Origin: Bradyrhizobium diazoefficiens | GTDB taxonomy: Bacteria > Pseudomonadota > Alphaproteobacteria > Rhizobiales > Xanthobacteraceae | Length of the DNA stretch: 64,000 nt | Reading direction: 5' to 3' | Assembly (NCBI RefSeq): GCF_016616235.1 | Contig: NZ_CP067100.1 | Coordinates: 4,647,001-4,711,000, forward strand | Part shown: piece by piece, positions 27,687-37,892 of the stretch | Layout of the letters: each line of letters opens with the position of its first letter | Numbering within the stretch: position 1 is the stretch's first letter | Made by a program: the position numbers and the translations under genes | The notes under the pieces: generated by a model | Databases searched by the model: none | The model's input: only the letters and a program-made list of their open reading frames with translations | Told to the model about the DNA's origin: nothing

Positions 27687-28907
27687 TCGGCGCGAGGCCA
27701 GCCATCGCAGCGCGCCCCTGCCCGCCGCCGCCCCCGTCGCAAACGACGCCTGCAGCAGATAACCGCCAGTCGGCGCTTCCCAATCCAGCATCTCGCCGGC
27801 GGCGAATGTGCCGGGCAGCTTGTGCAGCATGAAGTGCTCGTCGAGCTCGTCGAACGCGATCCCGCCCGCGGTCGAGATCGCGCGATCGATCGCGGCGACG
27901 CCGGTGAGCTGGACCGGAATGGCGTTGATCAGGTGGGCGAGATCGGCCGGCGAGAACGAGGCCAGTTGCCGGCCCGATGCAATGGCCGCCTCCTGCATCA
28001 GCCCGATGCCGACCGGAGACAATTGCGCTGCCTTACGCAAGAAATTCGCGAGCGATTGCTTGCCGCGCGTGCCTGACAGGCGCGTGGTCAGTGCGGCGCT
28101 ATCGAGATCTGGCCTCAAGGCGATGATCAACGTTGCCTTCCCGAGACCCAGCACCGCCTCGCGCAGCTCCGCCGACAGCGCGTAGATCGCGCCGCCCTCT
28201 ATGCCGCTTCGCGTGATCATCGCCTCGCCGCGCACGGTATGCCCACCGATGGTCAGCCCCACGCCCTTGAGCGGCTGGCCCTCGAAACGGTCGCGGAACA
28301 CACCGGACCATGCAACCGTGAAGCCGGAATTGGCCGGCCGCAGCTTCGAGATGGCGACCCCTTTTGCGGCGAGCATATCAACCCAGCCACCGTCAGACCC
28401 GAGCCGCGGCCAGCTCGCGCCGCCGAGTGCCAGCACGGTTGCCTTGGCCACGACGGCAGAGGCGCCGTCAGGCGTCTGAAAGATCAGCCGCCCCTCACCG
28501 TCCCAGCCGATCCAGCGATGGCGAAACGCGAAGCGCACGCCGGCGCTATCTAGCCGCCGCAGCCAGGCGCGCAGCAAGGGCGAGGCCTTGAACGCCTTCG
28601 GAAACACCCGCCCGCTGGTGCCGACGAAGGTCGGCTCGCCCAGCGCTGCGCACCAGGCGCGCAGTGCCTCCGGCGGAAACGCTTCGATCGCCCCCTGCAA
28701 TTTCGGCGCAGCTTCGCGATAGCGCGCGAGGAAATCCGGCAGCGGTTCGCTGTGGGTGAGATTGAGCCCGCCGCGGCCGGCCATCAGGAATTTTCGGCCC
28801 GCAGACGGCATGCCGTCATAGACGGTGACCCGGGCGCCGCCTTGCGTCAGCACCTCCGCCGCCATCAGCCCGCCGGGACCGGCCCCGATGACGGCGACGT
28901 CAGTCAG
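27681..28907 (-). CDS. NAD(P)/FAD-dependent oxidoreductase, HI0933-like (TIGR03862 type), CTG start
   Basis: A 408-residue flavoprotein with the N-terminal FAD motif VAVIGAGPGGLMAAEVL, then GGRVT-type segment KFLMAGRGGLNLTH and C-terminal GTFAAGEMLDWEAPTGGYLL, as in HI0933-like proteins. Its activity is not known. No ATG, GTG or TTG precedes the Rossmann motif in frame for over 80 bases. The CTG at 28907, overlapping the upstream TGA as CTGA, is the only credible start. The frame stays open much further upstream, but that part overlaps the SDR gene and is spurious. Confidence 0.78.
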   Translation of the reverse strand: MTDVAVIGAGPGGLMAAEVLTQGGARVTVYDGMPSAGRKFLMAGRGGLNLTHSEPLPDFLARYREAAPKLQGAIEAFPPEALRAWCAALGEPTFVGTSGRVFPKAFKASPLLRAWLRRLDSAGVRFAFRHRWIGWDGEGRLIFQTPDGASAVVAKATVLALGGASWPRLGSDGGWVDMLAAKGVAISKLRPANSGFTVAWSGVFRDRFEGQPLKGVGLTIGGHTVRGEAMITRSGIEGGAIYALSAELREAVLGLGKATLIIALRPDLDSAALTTRLSGTRGKQSLANFLRKAAQLSPVGIGLMQEAAIASGRQLASFSPADLAHLINAIPVQLTGVAAIDRAISTAGGIAFDELDEHFMLHKLPGTFAAGEMLDWEAPTGGYLLQASFATGAAAGRGALRWLASRRS

Positions 28908-29821
28908 AGCTTGATCCCCGCCCGCGCCGCAGCCTGCGCCACGTATTTCTGCGTCTGCTCGAACGCGCCCTGCAAGGCCCTGGCGTTCGACATGTCGGTG
29001 ATCTCTTGGAAATGCGCGGCGACTGCGTCCGGCGTCCATTCGGACTCCGGCAGGTTGATGCCCTCGCTCTCCAAAATCTTGATCACGGCGAAGGAGCCGG
29101 CGCCGGCGCCCATGATGGTGCGGGTCGGCGCGTCCTCGCTCAGCATGTACTCGACCGCAGGCGTGATCGCGTTCGGCTTCATCAGCTGCAGCGCCTGCGG
29201 CGGCAGCAGCTCTTCGGTCATGCGGGTCGCGGCCGTCGGCGAGATGATGTTGACGCGGATGTCGTTCTTGCGGCCTTCTTCCGCGAGCACATTCATCAGG
29301 CCGACCATGCCGGACTTGGCCGCGCCGTAATTGGCCTGGCCGAAATTGCCGTAAAGGCCGGAGGACGAGGTCGTCAGCACGATGCGGCCGTAATTGCAGT
29401 CGCGCATGCCGGCCCACACTGCCTTGCAGCAATAGAAGGTGCCGACGAGATGCACGTCGAGCACCTTCTGGAAATCGGCGACCTCCATCTTGCCGAACGA
29501 CTTGTCGCGCAGGATGCCGGCATTGGCGCACAAGAGGTCGACACTGCCCCACTCTTTGGTGGCGCGCTCGACCATCGCAGTGACCTGTTCGAAATTCGAG
29601 ACGTCCGCGCCGTCGGCCATCGCGGTGCCGCCGGCCTTGCGGATCTCCTCGACCACGGCCTCCGCTGGCGAGAGCGAGCCGCCGCTGCCGTCGCGCGCGC
29701 CGCCGAAATCGTTGACCACGACTTTTGCGCCGCGGCTCGCCAATCCGAGCGCGTGCGCCCTGCCGAGGCCATTGCCAGCGCCAGTGACGATGGCGACGCG
29801 TCCGTCGAACCTGATTGCCAT
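28904..29821 (-). CDS. SDR-family 3-hydroxyacyl-CoA dehydrogenase-like protein
   Basis: A 305-residue short-chain dehydrogenase. The NAD motif is VTGAGNGLGRAHALGLA (about 12-28), and the Ser-Tyr-Lys set is in TTSSSGLYGNFGQANYGAAKSG. The insert GGARDGSGGS after the second strand is typical of the (3R)-hydroxyacyl-CoA dehydrogenase domain of peroxisomal multifunctional enzyme 2 (HSD17B4). Paired with the upstream MaoC hydratase it would complete an (R)-specific hydration/oxidation step. Its stop codon TGA overlaps the flavoprotein start. Confidence 0.85.
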   Translation of the reverse strand: MAIRFDGRVAIVTGAGNGLGRAHALGLASRGAKVVVNDFGGARDGSGGSLSPAEAVVEEIRKAGGTAMADGADVSNFEQVTAMVERATKEWGSVDLLCANAGILRDKSFGKMEVADFQKVLDVHLVGTFYCCKAVWAGMRDCNYGRIVLTTSSSGLYGNFGQANYGAAKSGMVGLMNVLAEEGRKNDIRVNIISPTAATRMTEELLPPQALQLMKPNAITPAVEYMLSEDAPTRTIMGAGAGSFAVIKILESEGINLPESEWTPDAVAAHFQEITDMSNARALQGAFEQTQKYVAQAAARAGIKL

Positions 29822-29843
29822 GAGTGTGCTTCCCGAATGTTGG

Positions 29844-29930
29844 TGTCATGGCCGGGCTTGCCCCGGCCATCCATCAAAATTGACAGGCTTTTGACCAGCG
29901 ATGGGTTGTCGGGTCAAGCCCGGCAACGAC
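29844..29930. repeat. Intergenic palindromic repeat, family B-like copy
   Basis: TGTCATGGCCGGGCTTGCCC at one end and GGGTCAAGCCCGGCAACGAC at the other form inverted arms. It lies inside an operon, between maoC and the SDR gene, where folding could stabilise or attenuate the mRNA. Confidence 0.55.
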
Positions 29931-29938
29931 GGACGGCA

Positions 29939-30415
29939 TCAGGCGAAATAGATCAACCCGAGCCAGTCCGCGACCAGCGCGGGCTTGTCTTCGCCTTCGA
30001 TTTCCACGGTGACGTTGGTGCGGGACTGCAACTCGCCGGCCTTGCGCAGCTTGGCTTCCGCCAGCACGAAACGGCCGCGGACGCGCTTGCCCGAGCGCAC
30101 CGGGGAGATGAAGCGCAGCTTGTCGAAACCGTAATTGACGCCCATCGTGGTGCCCGCGATGACGGGCATCACCTCGTAGGACATGATCGACAGCAGCGAC
30201 ATCGTCAGGAAGCCGTGCGCGATGGTGGTGCCGAACGCCGTCTCCTTCGCCCGCTCAGGATCGACGTGGATGAACTGGTGATCCTCGATGACGTCGGCAT
30301 AGCTGTCGATGCGCGGTTGGTCGACGAGGTGCCACGACGACACGCCGACCTCCTTGCCGACCATGGCCTGATAGGCCTCGAGTGTGATCGGCGGCTTCTT
30401 CCAGACTTCGTTCAC
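29939..30415 (-). CDS. MaoC-like (R)-specific enoyl-CoA hydratase
   Basis: A 158-residue single-hotdog hydratase that adds water to trans-2-enoyl-CoA giving the (R)-3-hydroxy product. The motif DHQFIHVDPERAKETAFGTT (about 45-64), with AHGFLTMSL behind it, supplies the Asp/His dyad of R-hydratases. Translation begins at GTG (30415), immediately after the TAA of the acyl-CoA synthetase with no gap, so the two are translationally linked. Length is normal. Together with the SDR it forms an R-type beta-oxidation pair. Confidence 0.85.
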   Translation of the reverse strand: MNEVWKKPPITLEAYQAMVGKEVGVSSWHLVDQPRIDSYADVIEDHQFIHVDPERAKETAFGTTIAHGFLTMSLLSIMSYEVMPVIAGTTMGVNYGFDKLRFISPVRSGKRVRGRFVLAEAKLRKAGELQSRTNVTVEIEGEDKPALVADWLGLIYFA

Positions 30416-32134
30416 TTAGGTCTCGCTCCGTGTCTTCGCCAGCTCCGGAAAATCCTCCTCGCGGAATTCCCGGCCGCGCAGCGGATCATCGCGATCATCG
30501 TCGCGTTCGAGCCTGCGTAGCTGCACGCGACGGATTTTGCCAGAGATCGTCTTCGGCAGCTCGGTGACGATTTCGAGCCGCCGGATGCGCTTGAACGGCG
30601 CAAGGCGCGCGTGCAGGTGCCTGAAGATGGAGAGCGCGGTCTCCGGCGTCCGCTCCGCGCCCGATGTCAGCAACACGAAGGCCTTGGGGATCGCGAGCCG
30701 GATCGGATCCGGGCTTGGCACCACGGCAGCTTCAGCGACGAGCTCGTGCTCCAGCAGCACGCTCTCCAGCTCGAACGGACTGATGCGGTAGTCGGAGGAT
30801 TTGAACACGTCGTCGGAGCGGCCGACGAAAGTGAGATAGCCGTCCTCGTCAGCGAATACCACGTCGCCGCTGCGATAGAGCTCGCCTTCCGCGCCCGAAA
30901 GCTTGCCGTCGTCGCCTTGATAGCCCTGCATCAGGCCGGCGGGACGATCTGCGCCGAGCAGCAGCGCCACCTCGCCTTCCCTTGCCGGATGGCCGTCGGC
31001 ATCGCTGACCTGCACGCGATAGCCCGGCAGCGGCCGGCCCATCGAGCCGACCTTGATGTTTTGCCCCGGCGAGTTGCCGGCGAGCGCGGTGGTTTCGGTC
31101 TGGCCGTAGCCGTCACGGATGGTGAGACCCCAGGCGGCCTGCACCTGCTCGATCACTTCAGGATTGAGCGGCTCGCCGGCGCCGCAGACTTCGCGAAGGG
31201 CCACCTTGAACGAGGCCAGGTTCTCCTGAATGAACAGCCGCCACACCGTCGGCGGTGCGCACAGCGTGGTGACGCCGCAGCGGCCAATGGTGGCGAGCAG
31301 GCCTTTTGCATCGAAGCGCGGCTGGTTGACCACGAACACGGTCGCGCCCGCGTTCCACGGCGCGAAGAAGCAGCTCCAGGCGTGCTTGGCCCAGCCGGGC
31401 GAGGAGATGTTGAGATGGACGTCGCCGGGCTTCAGCCCGATCCAGTACATGGTCGAGAGATGGCCGACGGGATAGCTACGTTGGCTGTGCCGCACCAGCT
31501 TCGGCTTTGCCGTGGTGCCCGAGGTGAAATAGAGCAGCATCGGGTCGTCGGCTTTGGTCGGGCCGTCGGGCACAAAACTTTCCGGCGCTTTCGACGCCTC
31601 GTCATAGGCGAGCCAGCCATCCGAGGCCGCACCGACCACGATGCGCACGACATTCTCGGCACCGAGGCTTGCGAACTTCGCGACCTGGTCCTCGGCAGCC
31701 ACCACGGCCTTCGCCTTGCCGCGGTCGAGCCGGTCGCGCAGCTCCTCGGCAGTGAGCAGCGTGGTCGCGGGAATCACGACGACGCCGAGCTTCATCGCCG
31801 CCAGCATGGTCTCCCACAGCGGGACCACATTGCCGAGCAGCAGCAGGAGGTGATCGCCGCGCCTCAGGCCCTGCGCGCGCAGGAAGTTGGCGACTTGGTT
31901 GGAGCGCTGCGAGAGCGCCGCAAAGGACAGTTTTGTCTGCTTGTCCTGCGCGGCATCGACGATCCAGAGCGCGGGACGGTCCTTGCTGTCCGCATTCGCC
32001 GCCAGCTCGGCATCGAACCAGTCGAGCGCCCAGTTGAAGGGAGCCGGATCGGGCCAGCGGAAGCCTTTGACCGCCGTCTCGTAATCCGTGCGGTGCTCTA
32101 GCAGAAACGCGCGCGCTTCCTGGAATGTCGTCAT
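30416..32134 (-). CDS. Acyl-CoA synthetase, AMP-forming (medium-chain/MACS-like)
   Basis: A 572-residue adenylate-forming ligase that activates a carboxylic acid to its CoA thioester. The ATP loop is LLYFTSGTTAKPKLVRHS, the A5 motif is DGYGQTETTA, the hinge is YRSGDVVFADEDGYLTFVGR, and the catalytic Lys is in PKTISGKIRR near the C-terminus. The overall layout fits the medium-chain acyl-CoA synthetase group. The ATG at 32134 shares its A with the mmsB stop (TGATG), indicating coupling. The acid is unknown; a branched or medium-chain substrate would fit the operon. Confidence 0.87.
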   Translation of the reverse strand: MTTFQEARAFLLEHRTDYETAVKGFRWPDPAPFNWALDWFDAELAANADSKDRPALWIVDAAQDKQTKLSFAALSQRSNQVANFLRAQGLRRGDHLLLLLGNVVPLWETMLAAMKLGVVVIPATTLLTAEELRDRLDRGKAKAVVAAEDQVAKFASLGAENVVRIVVGAASDGWLAYDEASKAPESFVPDGPTKADDPMLLYFTSGTTAKPKLVRHSQRSYPVGHLSTMYWIGLKPGDVHLNISSPGWAKHAWSCFFAPWNAGATVFVVNQPRFDAKGLLATIGRCGVTTLCAPPTVWRLFIQENLASFKVALREVCGAGEPLNPEVIEQVQAAWGLTIRDGYGQTETTALAGNSPGQNIKVGSMGRPLPGYRVQVSDADGHPAREGEVALLLGADRPAGLMQGYQGDDGKLSGAEGELYRSGDVVFADEDGYLTFVGRSDDVFKSSDYRISPFELESVLLEHELVAEAAVVPSPDPIRLAIPKAFVLLTSGAERTPETALSIFRHLHARLAPFKRIRRLEIVTELPKTISGKIRRVQLRRLERDDDRDDPLRGREFREEDFPELAKTRSET

Positions 32135-33024
32135 CAAGCTTTCCCGGCGAGGCTCCTAACGTGCTTGATAATTCCGGAAAAATCCACCCCGCCCTGCCCG
32201 GCTGCGTCGAAAGACTGATAGATTTCCTGCGCATGTTTGCCGAGCGGCGTGGCCGCACCCGCAGCCTTGGCGGCGTCCTGTGCCAGGGTCAGATCCTTCA
32301 CCATCAGGGCCGAGGCGAAGCCCGGCTTGTAATCGTTGTTGGCCGGCGAGGTCGGCACCGGGCCAGGAACCGGGCAATAACTCGTCAGCGACCAGCACTG
32401 GCCCGACGAGGTCGAGGCCACGTCGAACAGCGCCTGATGCGAGAGGCCGAGTTTTTCGCCGAGCGCGAAGGCCTCGCTCACCGCGATCATGGAAATGCCG
32501 AGGATCATGTTGTTGCAGATTTTCGCCGCCTGCCCGGCGCCGGCGCCGCCGCAATGCACGATCTTCTTGCCCATGTTCTCCAGCACAGGCTTGGCCGCTG
32601 CAAACGCGGCCTCCTCGCCGCCGCACATGAAGGTGAGCGTCGCGCCCTTGGCGCCGCCGGTGCCGCCCGAGACCGGCGCATCGACCGAGAGCACACCGTG
32701 CTTGGCGGCCAACGCATGCGCCTGCCGCGCGCTCTCGACGTCGATGGTGGAGGAGTCAATGATCAGCGCGCCCTTAGTCATGACAGGGACGACCTCGTTC
32801 CAGACGCCGAGCACATGCTTGCCGGCCGGCAGCATGGTGACGACGACGTCGGCACCCTTCGCCGCGCCCGATGCGCTGTCGGCGATGCCGGCGCCGTCGG
32901 CCTTGGCCTGATTGCGGGAGGCCTCGACGAGGTCGAAGGCCACGACCTTATGGCCCGCCTTGACCAGATTGGCGGCCATCGGCCCGCCCATGTTGCCGAG
33001 ACCGATGAATGCGATCGTGGCCAT
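32134..33024 (-). CDS. mmsB: 3-hydroxyisobutyrate dehydrogenase
   Basis: A 296-residue beta-hydroxyacid dehydrogenase oxidising 3-hydroxyisobutyrate to methylmalonate semialdehyde in valine breakdown. The Rossmann motif is IAFIGLGNMGGPMAANLV, the substrate loop is DAPVSGGTGGA, and the catalytic Lys is in GAGQAAKICNN. SYCPVPGPVPTSPANNDYKPGF is the stretch typical of HIBADH rather than other family members (about 230-251). GGAGGAAA precedes the ATG. It lies between the HIBYL-CoA hydrolase and the acyl-CoA synthetase, exactly where valine pathway order predicts. Confidence 0.92.
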   Translation of the reverse strand: MATIAFIGLGNMGGPMAANLVKAGHKVVAFDLVEASRNQAKADGAGIADSASGAAKGADVVVTMLPAGKHVLGVWNEVVPVMTKGALIIDSSTIDVESARQAHALAAKHGVLSVDAPVSGGTGGAKGATLTFMCGGEEAAFAAAKPVLENMGKKIVHCGGAGAGQAAKICNNMILGISMIAVSEAFALGEKLGLSHQALFDVASTSSGQCWSLTSYCPVPGPVPTSPANNDYKPGFASALMVKDLTLAQDAAKAAGAATPLGKHAQEIYQSFDAAGQGGVDFSGIIKHVRSLAGKA

Positions 33025-33050
33025 TGTCGTTTCCTCCGCTTATAGCATTG

Positions 33051-34118
33051 TCAGTTGAATTTCAGCTCGTCAGTGCCGATCTCGGCGAAATACGGCGCCA
33101 GCATCTCTGGCGTCACATCCTCGATCCGTGGCGGCGACCAACTCGGATTGCGGTCCTTGTCGATCACGGCGGCGCGCACGCCTTCGCGAAAGTCGTCGCT
33201 GCGGAACACCTCCAGCGCGGCGCGATATTCGCGCACCAGGCACTCCTCCAGATTTGAGGCGGTGCGCGCCAGCCGCAGCAGCTTCAGCGTCACCGCCATG
33301 CCGCGCGGCGATTTCTCGCCCAGCGTCTTCAGCGTGGCCAGCGCGAACTCCGAGCCGTCGCGCTCGAGCGCCGCAAAAATGTCTTCCATGCGATCGAAAC
33401 CGAACAGCGCGTCAATGATCGGCTCCTTTGCGGCGACCGGCCCGGCGGCCTCGCCGGTCGCAAAACCGTCGATGACCTTGGTGACCTCGGCCGCGCTCAC
33501 GCCTTGACGAACCCTGGTCAGCGCCTCGCGCAACTCCGGCCACTTTGCGGCCGGGACCATGGCATCGGCGAATTTCGCGTGGATCGCGTCGGGGCCGTTC
33601 ATGGTCTGGCCGGTCAGACCAAAATAGGTCCCGATCTCGCCGGGCGACCGCGACAACAGCCACGTGCCCCCGACATCAGGGAAGAAGCCGAGCCCGACCT
33701 CGGGCATCGCGAGCTTGGTGCGATCGGTGACGACGCGATGGCTCGCATGGGCGGAGAGCCCGACGCCGCCGCCCATGACGATGCCGTCCATAAAGGCGAC
33801 ATACGGCTTCGGGAACTTCTTGATCCGGGCGTTGAGGATGTACTCCTCCCGCCACAGGATCTTGCCGAGATCACCCTTGACCTTCGCGCTTTCCCAGAGC
33901 GCGCGGATGTCACCGCCGGCGCACAGGCCGCGCTCGCCCGCACCTTCCAGCACGATCACGGCAACGGCCGGATCGCTCTCGAAACGGTCGAGCGCCTTGT
34001 CGATATCGCGAAACATCTCCAGCGTGATGGCATTGATCGCCTTGGGACGGTTGAGCCGGATGATGCCGGCCGTGCCCTCGACACGGGCGACGAGATCGCC
34101 CTCTTCCACCGAACTCAT
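33051..34118 (-). CDS. 3-hydroxyisobutyryl-CoA hydrolase
   Basis: A 355-residue crotonase-fold enzyme that releases 3-hydroxyisobutyrate from its CoA ester, preventing build-up of reactive methacrylyl-CoA. The oxyanion segment is ERGLCAGGDIRALWESA, then FMDGIVMGGGVGLSAHASHR and MPEVGLGFFPDVGGTW with the catalytic Glu. The C-terminal extension beyond 260 residues (FREGVRAAVIDKDRNPSW) is diagnostic of HIBCH rather than simple enoyl-CoA hydratase. It overlaps the acyl-CoA dehydrogenase gene by 4 bases. Confidence 0.92.
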   Translation of the reverse strand: MSSVEEGDLVARVEGTAGIIRLNRPKAINAITLEMFRDIDKALDRFESDPAVAVIVLEGAGERGLCAGGDIRALWESAKVKGDLGKILWREEYILNARIKKFPKPYVAFMDGIVMGGGVGLSAHASHRVVTDRTKLAMPEVGLGFFPDVGGTWLLSRSPGEIGTYFGLTGQTMNGPDAIHAKFADAMVPAAKWPELREALTRVRQGVSAAEVTKVIDGFATGEAAGPVAAKEPIIDALFGFDRMEDIFAALERDGSEFALATLKTLGEKSPRGMAVTLKLLRLARTASNLEECLVREYRAALEVFRSDDFREGVRAAVIDKDRNPSWSPPRIEDVTPEMLAPYFAEIGTDELKFN

Positions 34119-35260
34119 CGCGCGCCCTCGATCAGCTTGCGCGCGACGATGAGCCGCATGATTTCATTGGTGCCTTCGAGGATCTGGTGCACGCGCAGAT
34201 CGCGCACGATCTTCTCGATGCCGTATTCGCTGAGATAGCCGTAGCCGCCGTGCAGCTGGAGCGCGTGGTTGGCGACCTCGAAGCCGACATCGGTGCCGAA
34301 GCGCTTGGCCATCGCACAGAGCATGGTGGCGTCGGTGTCCTTGCGGTCGAGCGCCGCAGCGGCGCGCCACAGGAAGGTGCGCGCGGCCTCCAGCTCGATC
34401 GCCATGTCGGCGAGACGGAATTGCAGCGCCTGGAATTCGTCGAGACGCTTTCCAAACGCCTTGCGCTCCTTCATGTAGGCGCGCGCTTTGTCGAGCGCGG
34501 TCTGCGCGCCGCCGAGCGAGCAGGCCGTGATGTTGAGGCGGCCGCCGTCGAGGCCAGCCATCGCGATCTTGAAGCCGACGCCCTCCTCGCTCAGCCGGTT
34601 GGCGACGGGCACGCGGGCGTTCTCGAACACGACAGCGCGGGTCGGCTGCGCGTTCCAGCCCATCTTGCGCTCATTGGCGCCGAAGGAGACGCCCGGTGTG
34701 TTGCCGTCGATGACGAGGGTCGAGATGCCACCCGGACCGTCGCCGCCGGTTCTGACCATCGCGACCAGCAGATCGGTGCCGCCGGCACCCGAGATGAATT
34801 GCTTCTGGCCGTTGAGGACGTAATGGTCGCCATCGCGCACCGCGCGGGTGCGCAGCGCCGCAGCATCGGAGCCGGCACCCGGCTCGGTCAGGCAGTAGCT
34901 CGCGATCAGCTCCATGCTGCAGAGTTTTGGCAGCCATGTATGGCGCTGGGTGTCGTTGCCGAAGGCATCGATCATCCAGCTCGCCATGTTGTGGATGGAG
35001 ATGAAGGCCGAGGTCGTCGGGCAACCCGTCGCCAGCGCCTCGAAGATCAGCGCCGCATCGAACCGCGACATTGCGGAGCCGCCGACATCCTCGCGGATGT
35101 AGATGCCGCCCATGCCGAGGCCTGCTGCCTCGCGCATCACGTCAACGGGGAAATGCTTCTCCTCGTCCCAGCGCAGCGCGTGCGGCGCGATCTTCTCCGC
35201 CGCAAACGCCAGCGCCATGTCGCGAACCGCGATCTGATCCTCATTCAGGGCGAACTGCAT
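34115..35260 (-). CDS. Acyl-CoA dehydrogenase, probably isobutyryl-CoA dehydrogenase
   Basis: A 381-residue FAD enzyme. The family signature CLTEPGAGSDAAALRT is present, as is QLHGGYGYLSEYGIEKIVRD. The segment HQILEGTNEIMR contains the short-chain-type catalytic Glu. Expected reaction: isobutyryl-CoA to methacrylyl-CoA with ETF as acceptor. Substrate assignment rests on position between mmsA and the HIBYL-CoA hydrolase; a 2-methylbutyryl preference cannot be excluded. The stop overlaps the hydrolase start. Confidence 0.88.
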   Translation of the reverse strand: MQFALNEDQIAVRDMALAFAAEKIAPHALRWDEEKHFPVDVMREAAGLGMGGIYIREDVGGSAMSRFDAALIFEALATGCPTTSAFISIHNMASWMIDAFGNDTQRHTWLPKLCSMELIASYCLTEPGAGSDAAALRTRAVRDGDHYVLNGQKQFISGAGGTDLLVAMVRTGGDGPGGISTLVIDGNTPGVSFGANERKMGWNAQPTRAVVFENARVPVANRLSEEGVGFKIAMAGLDGGRLNITACSLGGAQTALDKARAYMKERKAFGKRLDEFQALQFRLADMAIELEAARTFLWRAAAALDRKDTDATMLCAMAKRFGTDVGFEVANHALQLHGGYGYLSEYGIEKIVRDLRVHQILEGTNEIMRLIVARKLIEGAR

Positions 35261-35281
35261 GTCGAGCTCGCGCTGTTTGAG

Positions 35282-36778
<1,497 letters not shown>

Positions 36779-36807
36779 GGAATGATCTCCTTGAGGGCTT
36801 GAACGCT

Positions 36808-36836
36808 TTGACAAATCCTATCGACCTGCATTTATT
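36808..36836 (+). promoter_or_regulatory. Sigma-70-type promoter of the LysR gene
   Basis: TTGACA (36808-36813), 17 bases, then TTTATT (36831-36836). The predicted start near 36843 lies after an upstream in-frame ATG (36799), supporting translation from 36877. The same 98-base gap must hold the mmsA promoter and LysR site, which I could not resolve. Confidence 0.5.
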
Positions 36837-36876
36837 GGGATTCAAGTCCGAGATAATGCACCATAGATGTGCGAAA

Positions 36877-37785
36877 ATGCTGGATCAAGGCGCTATCGAC
36901 TGGGACGACTTCCGCTTCGTGCTGGCCATCGTGCGGGGCGGCTCGGTCTCGGCTGCCGCAAAGCAGCTCGGCGTCGACCACGCCACCGTGATCCGCCGCG
37001 TCGACCGGCTGGAGAAGCACCTCTCGGCAAAGCTGTTCGACCGGCGCAAGACCGGTTATCTCCTCACCGAGGCCGGACAGCGGGTCGCCGACAGCGCCGA
37101 AGCCATGGAATCCACCATCGTCGCCAACCAGGAGCAGGTCGGCGGCTCGGTGGCGCGGCTGACCGGCACGGTGCGGATCGGTGCGCCCGACGGGTTCGGC
37201 ACCGCGTTCCTGGCGCCGCGGCTGGTGCCATTCGCGGACCGGTATCCCGATCTCGATTTGCAACTTGTGGCCACGGCGCGGCTGTTCAGCCTATCCAAGC
37301 GCGAGGCGGATATCGCGATCAGCCTGACCATGCCGAAGGAAGGCCGCATCGTCGGCCGCAAGCTGCTGGACTACCGCCTCGGGCTGTATGCCGCCCCTGC
37401 CTATCTCGACCGCTTTCCCGCCATCGCATCACGCGAGGTGCTGCCGCAGCACCGCTTCGTCGGCTACATCGAGGAGCTGTTGTTCACGCCGGAGCTCGAC
37501 TATCTGCCGCAGGTGTCGCCACGGATTTCCGCACGTTTGCGGAGTGCCAATCTGATCGCGCAGCTCAACGCCACTCTCGCCGGCTTCGGCATTGCCGTGC
37601 TGCCGCATTTCATGGCGAGCGATTATCCGCAGCTTGTCGCGGTGCTGCCGGAGGAGATTTCGATCACGCGGACGTTCTGGATGCTGATGCACGCCGACAG
37701 CAAGGATCTCGCACGGATCAGGGCGGTGGCGGACTACATCAGCGAGATCGTGGAGCGCGAGCGGACGTTGTTTGCGGGACGGTAA
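36877..37785 (+). CDS. LysR-family transcriptional regulator of the valine operon (predicted)
   Basis: A 302-residue LTTR from MLDQGAIDWDDFRFVLAIV. The winged helix contains GGSVSAAAKQLGVDHATVIRRVDRLEKHL (about 20-48), followed by a standard effector domain. The start at 36877 is preferred to 36799 because a consensus promoter lies between them and the extra 26 residues are not LTTR-like. Divergence from mmsA suggests control of valine/isobutyrate catabolism, which is inference. The end faces the TetR gene with a repeat between. Confidence 0.87.
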   Translation: MLDQGAIDWDDFRFVLAIVRGGSVSAAAKQLGVDHATVIRRVDRLEKHLSAKLFDRRKTGYLLTEAGQRVADSAEAMESTIVANQEQVGGSVARLTGTVRIGAPDGFGTAFLAPRLVPFADRYPDLDLQLVATARLFSLSKREADIAISLTMPKEGRIVGRKLLDYRLGLYAAPAYLDRFPAIASREVLPQHRFVGYIEELLFTPELDYLPQVSPRISARLRSANLIAQLNATLAGFGIAVLPHFMASDYPQLVAVLPEEISITRTFWMLMHADSKDLARIRAVADYISEIVERERTLFAGR

Positions 37786-37792
37786 AGGTCCC

Positions 37793-37880
37793 GTAGGGTG
37801 GGCTAAGGCGCGAAGCGCCGTGCCCACGATCTTTCTCCGGCGGCGACAGATGGTGGGCACGCTACGCTTTGCCAACCCTA
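37793..37880. repeat. Intergenic palindromic repeat, family C copy 1
   Basis: GTAGGGTGGGCTAAGGCG...CGTGCCCAC followed by its imperfect inverse GTGGGCAC...TTTGCCAACCCTA. It lies between the converging LysR and TetR genes. A relative is at 59907-59992. Confidence 0.65.
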
Positions 37881-37892
37881 TAGCACCTGGGC

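Noticed and set aside
28908..29870. Fusion of the SDR region with the flavoprotein into one long frame
   Set aside because: The frame is open only because of GC bias; the SDR in another frame explains these bases, and the CTGA junction fits two genes.
29006..30520. A 504-codon plus-strand frame over the SDR and MaoC genes
   Set aside because: Antisense to two genes with clear catalytic motifs; it also runs through an intergenic repeat.
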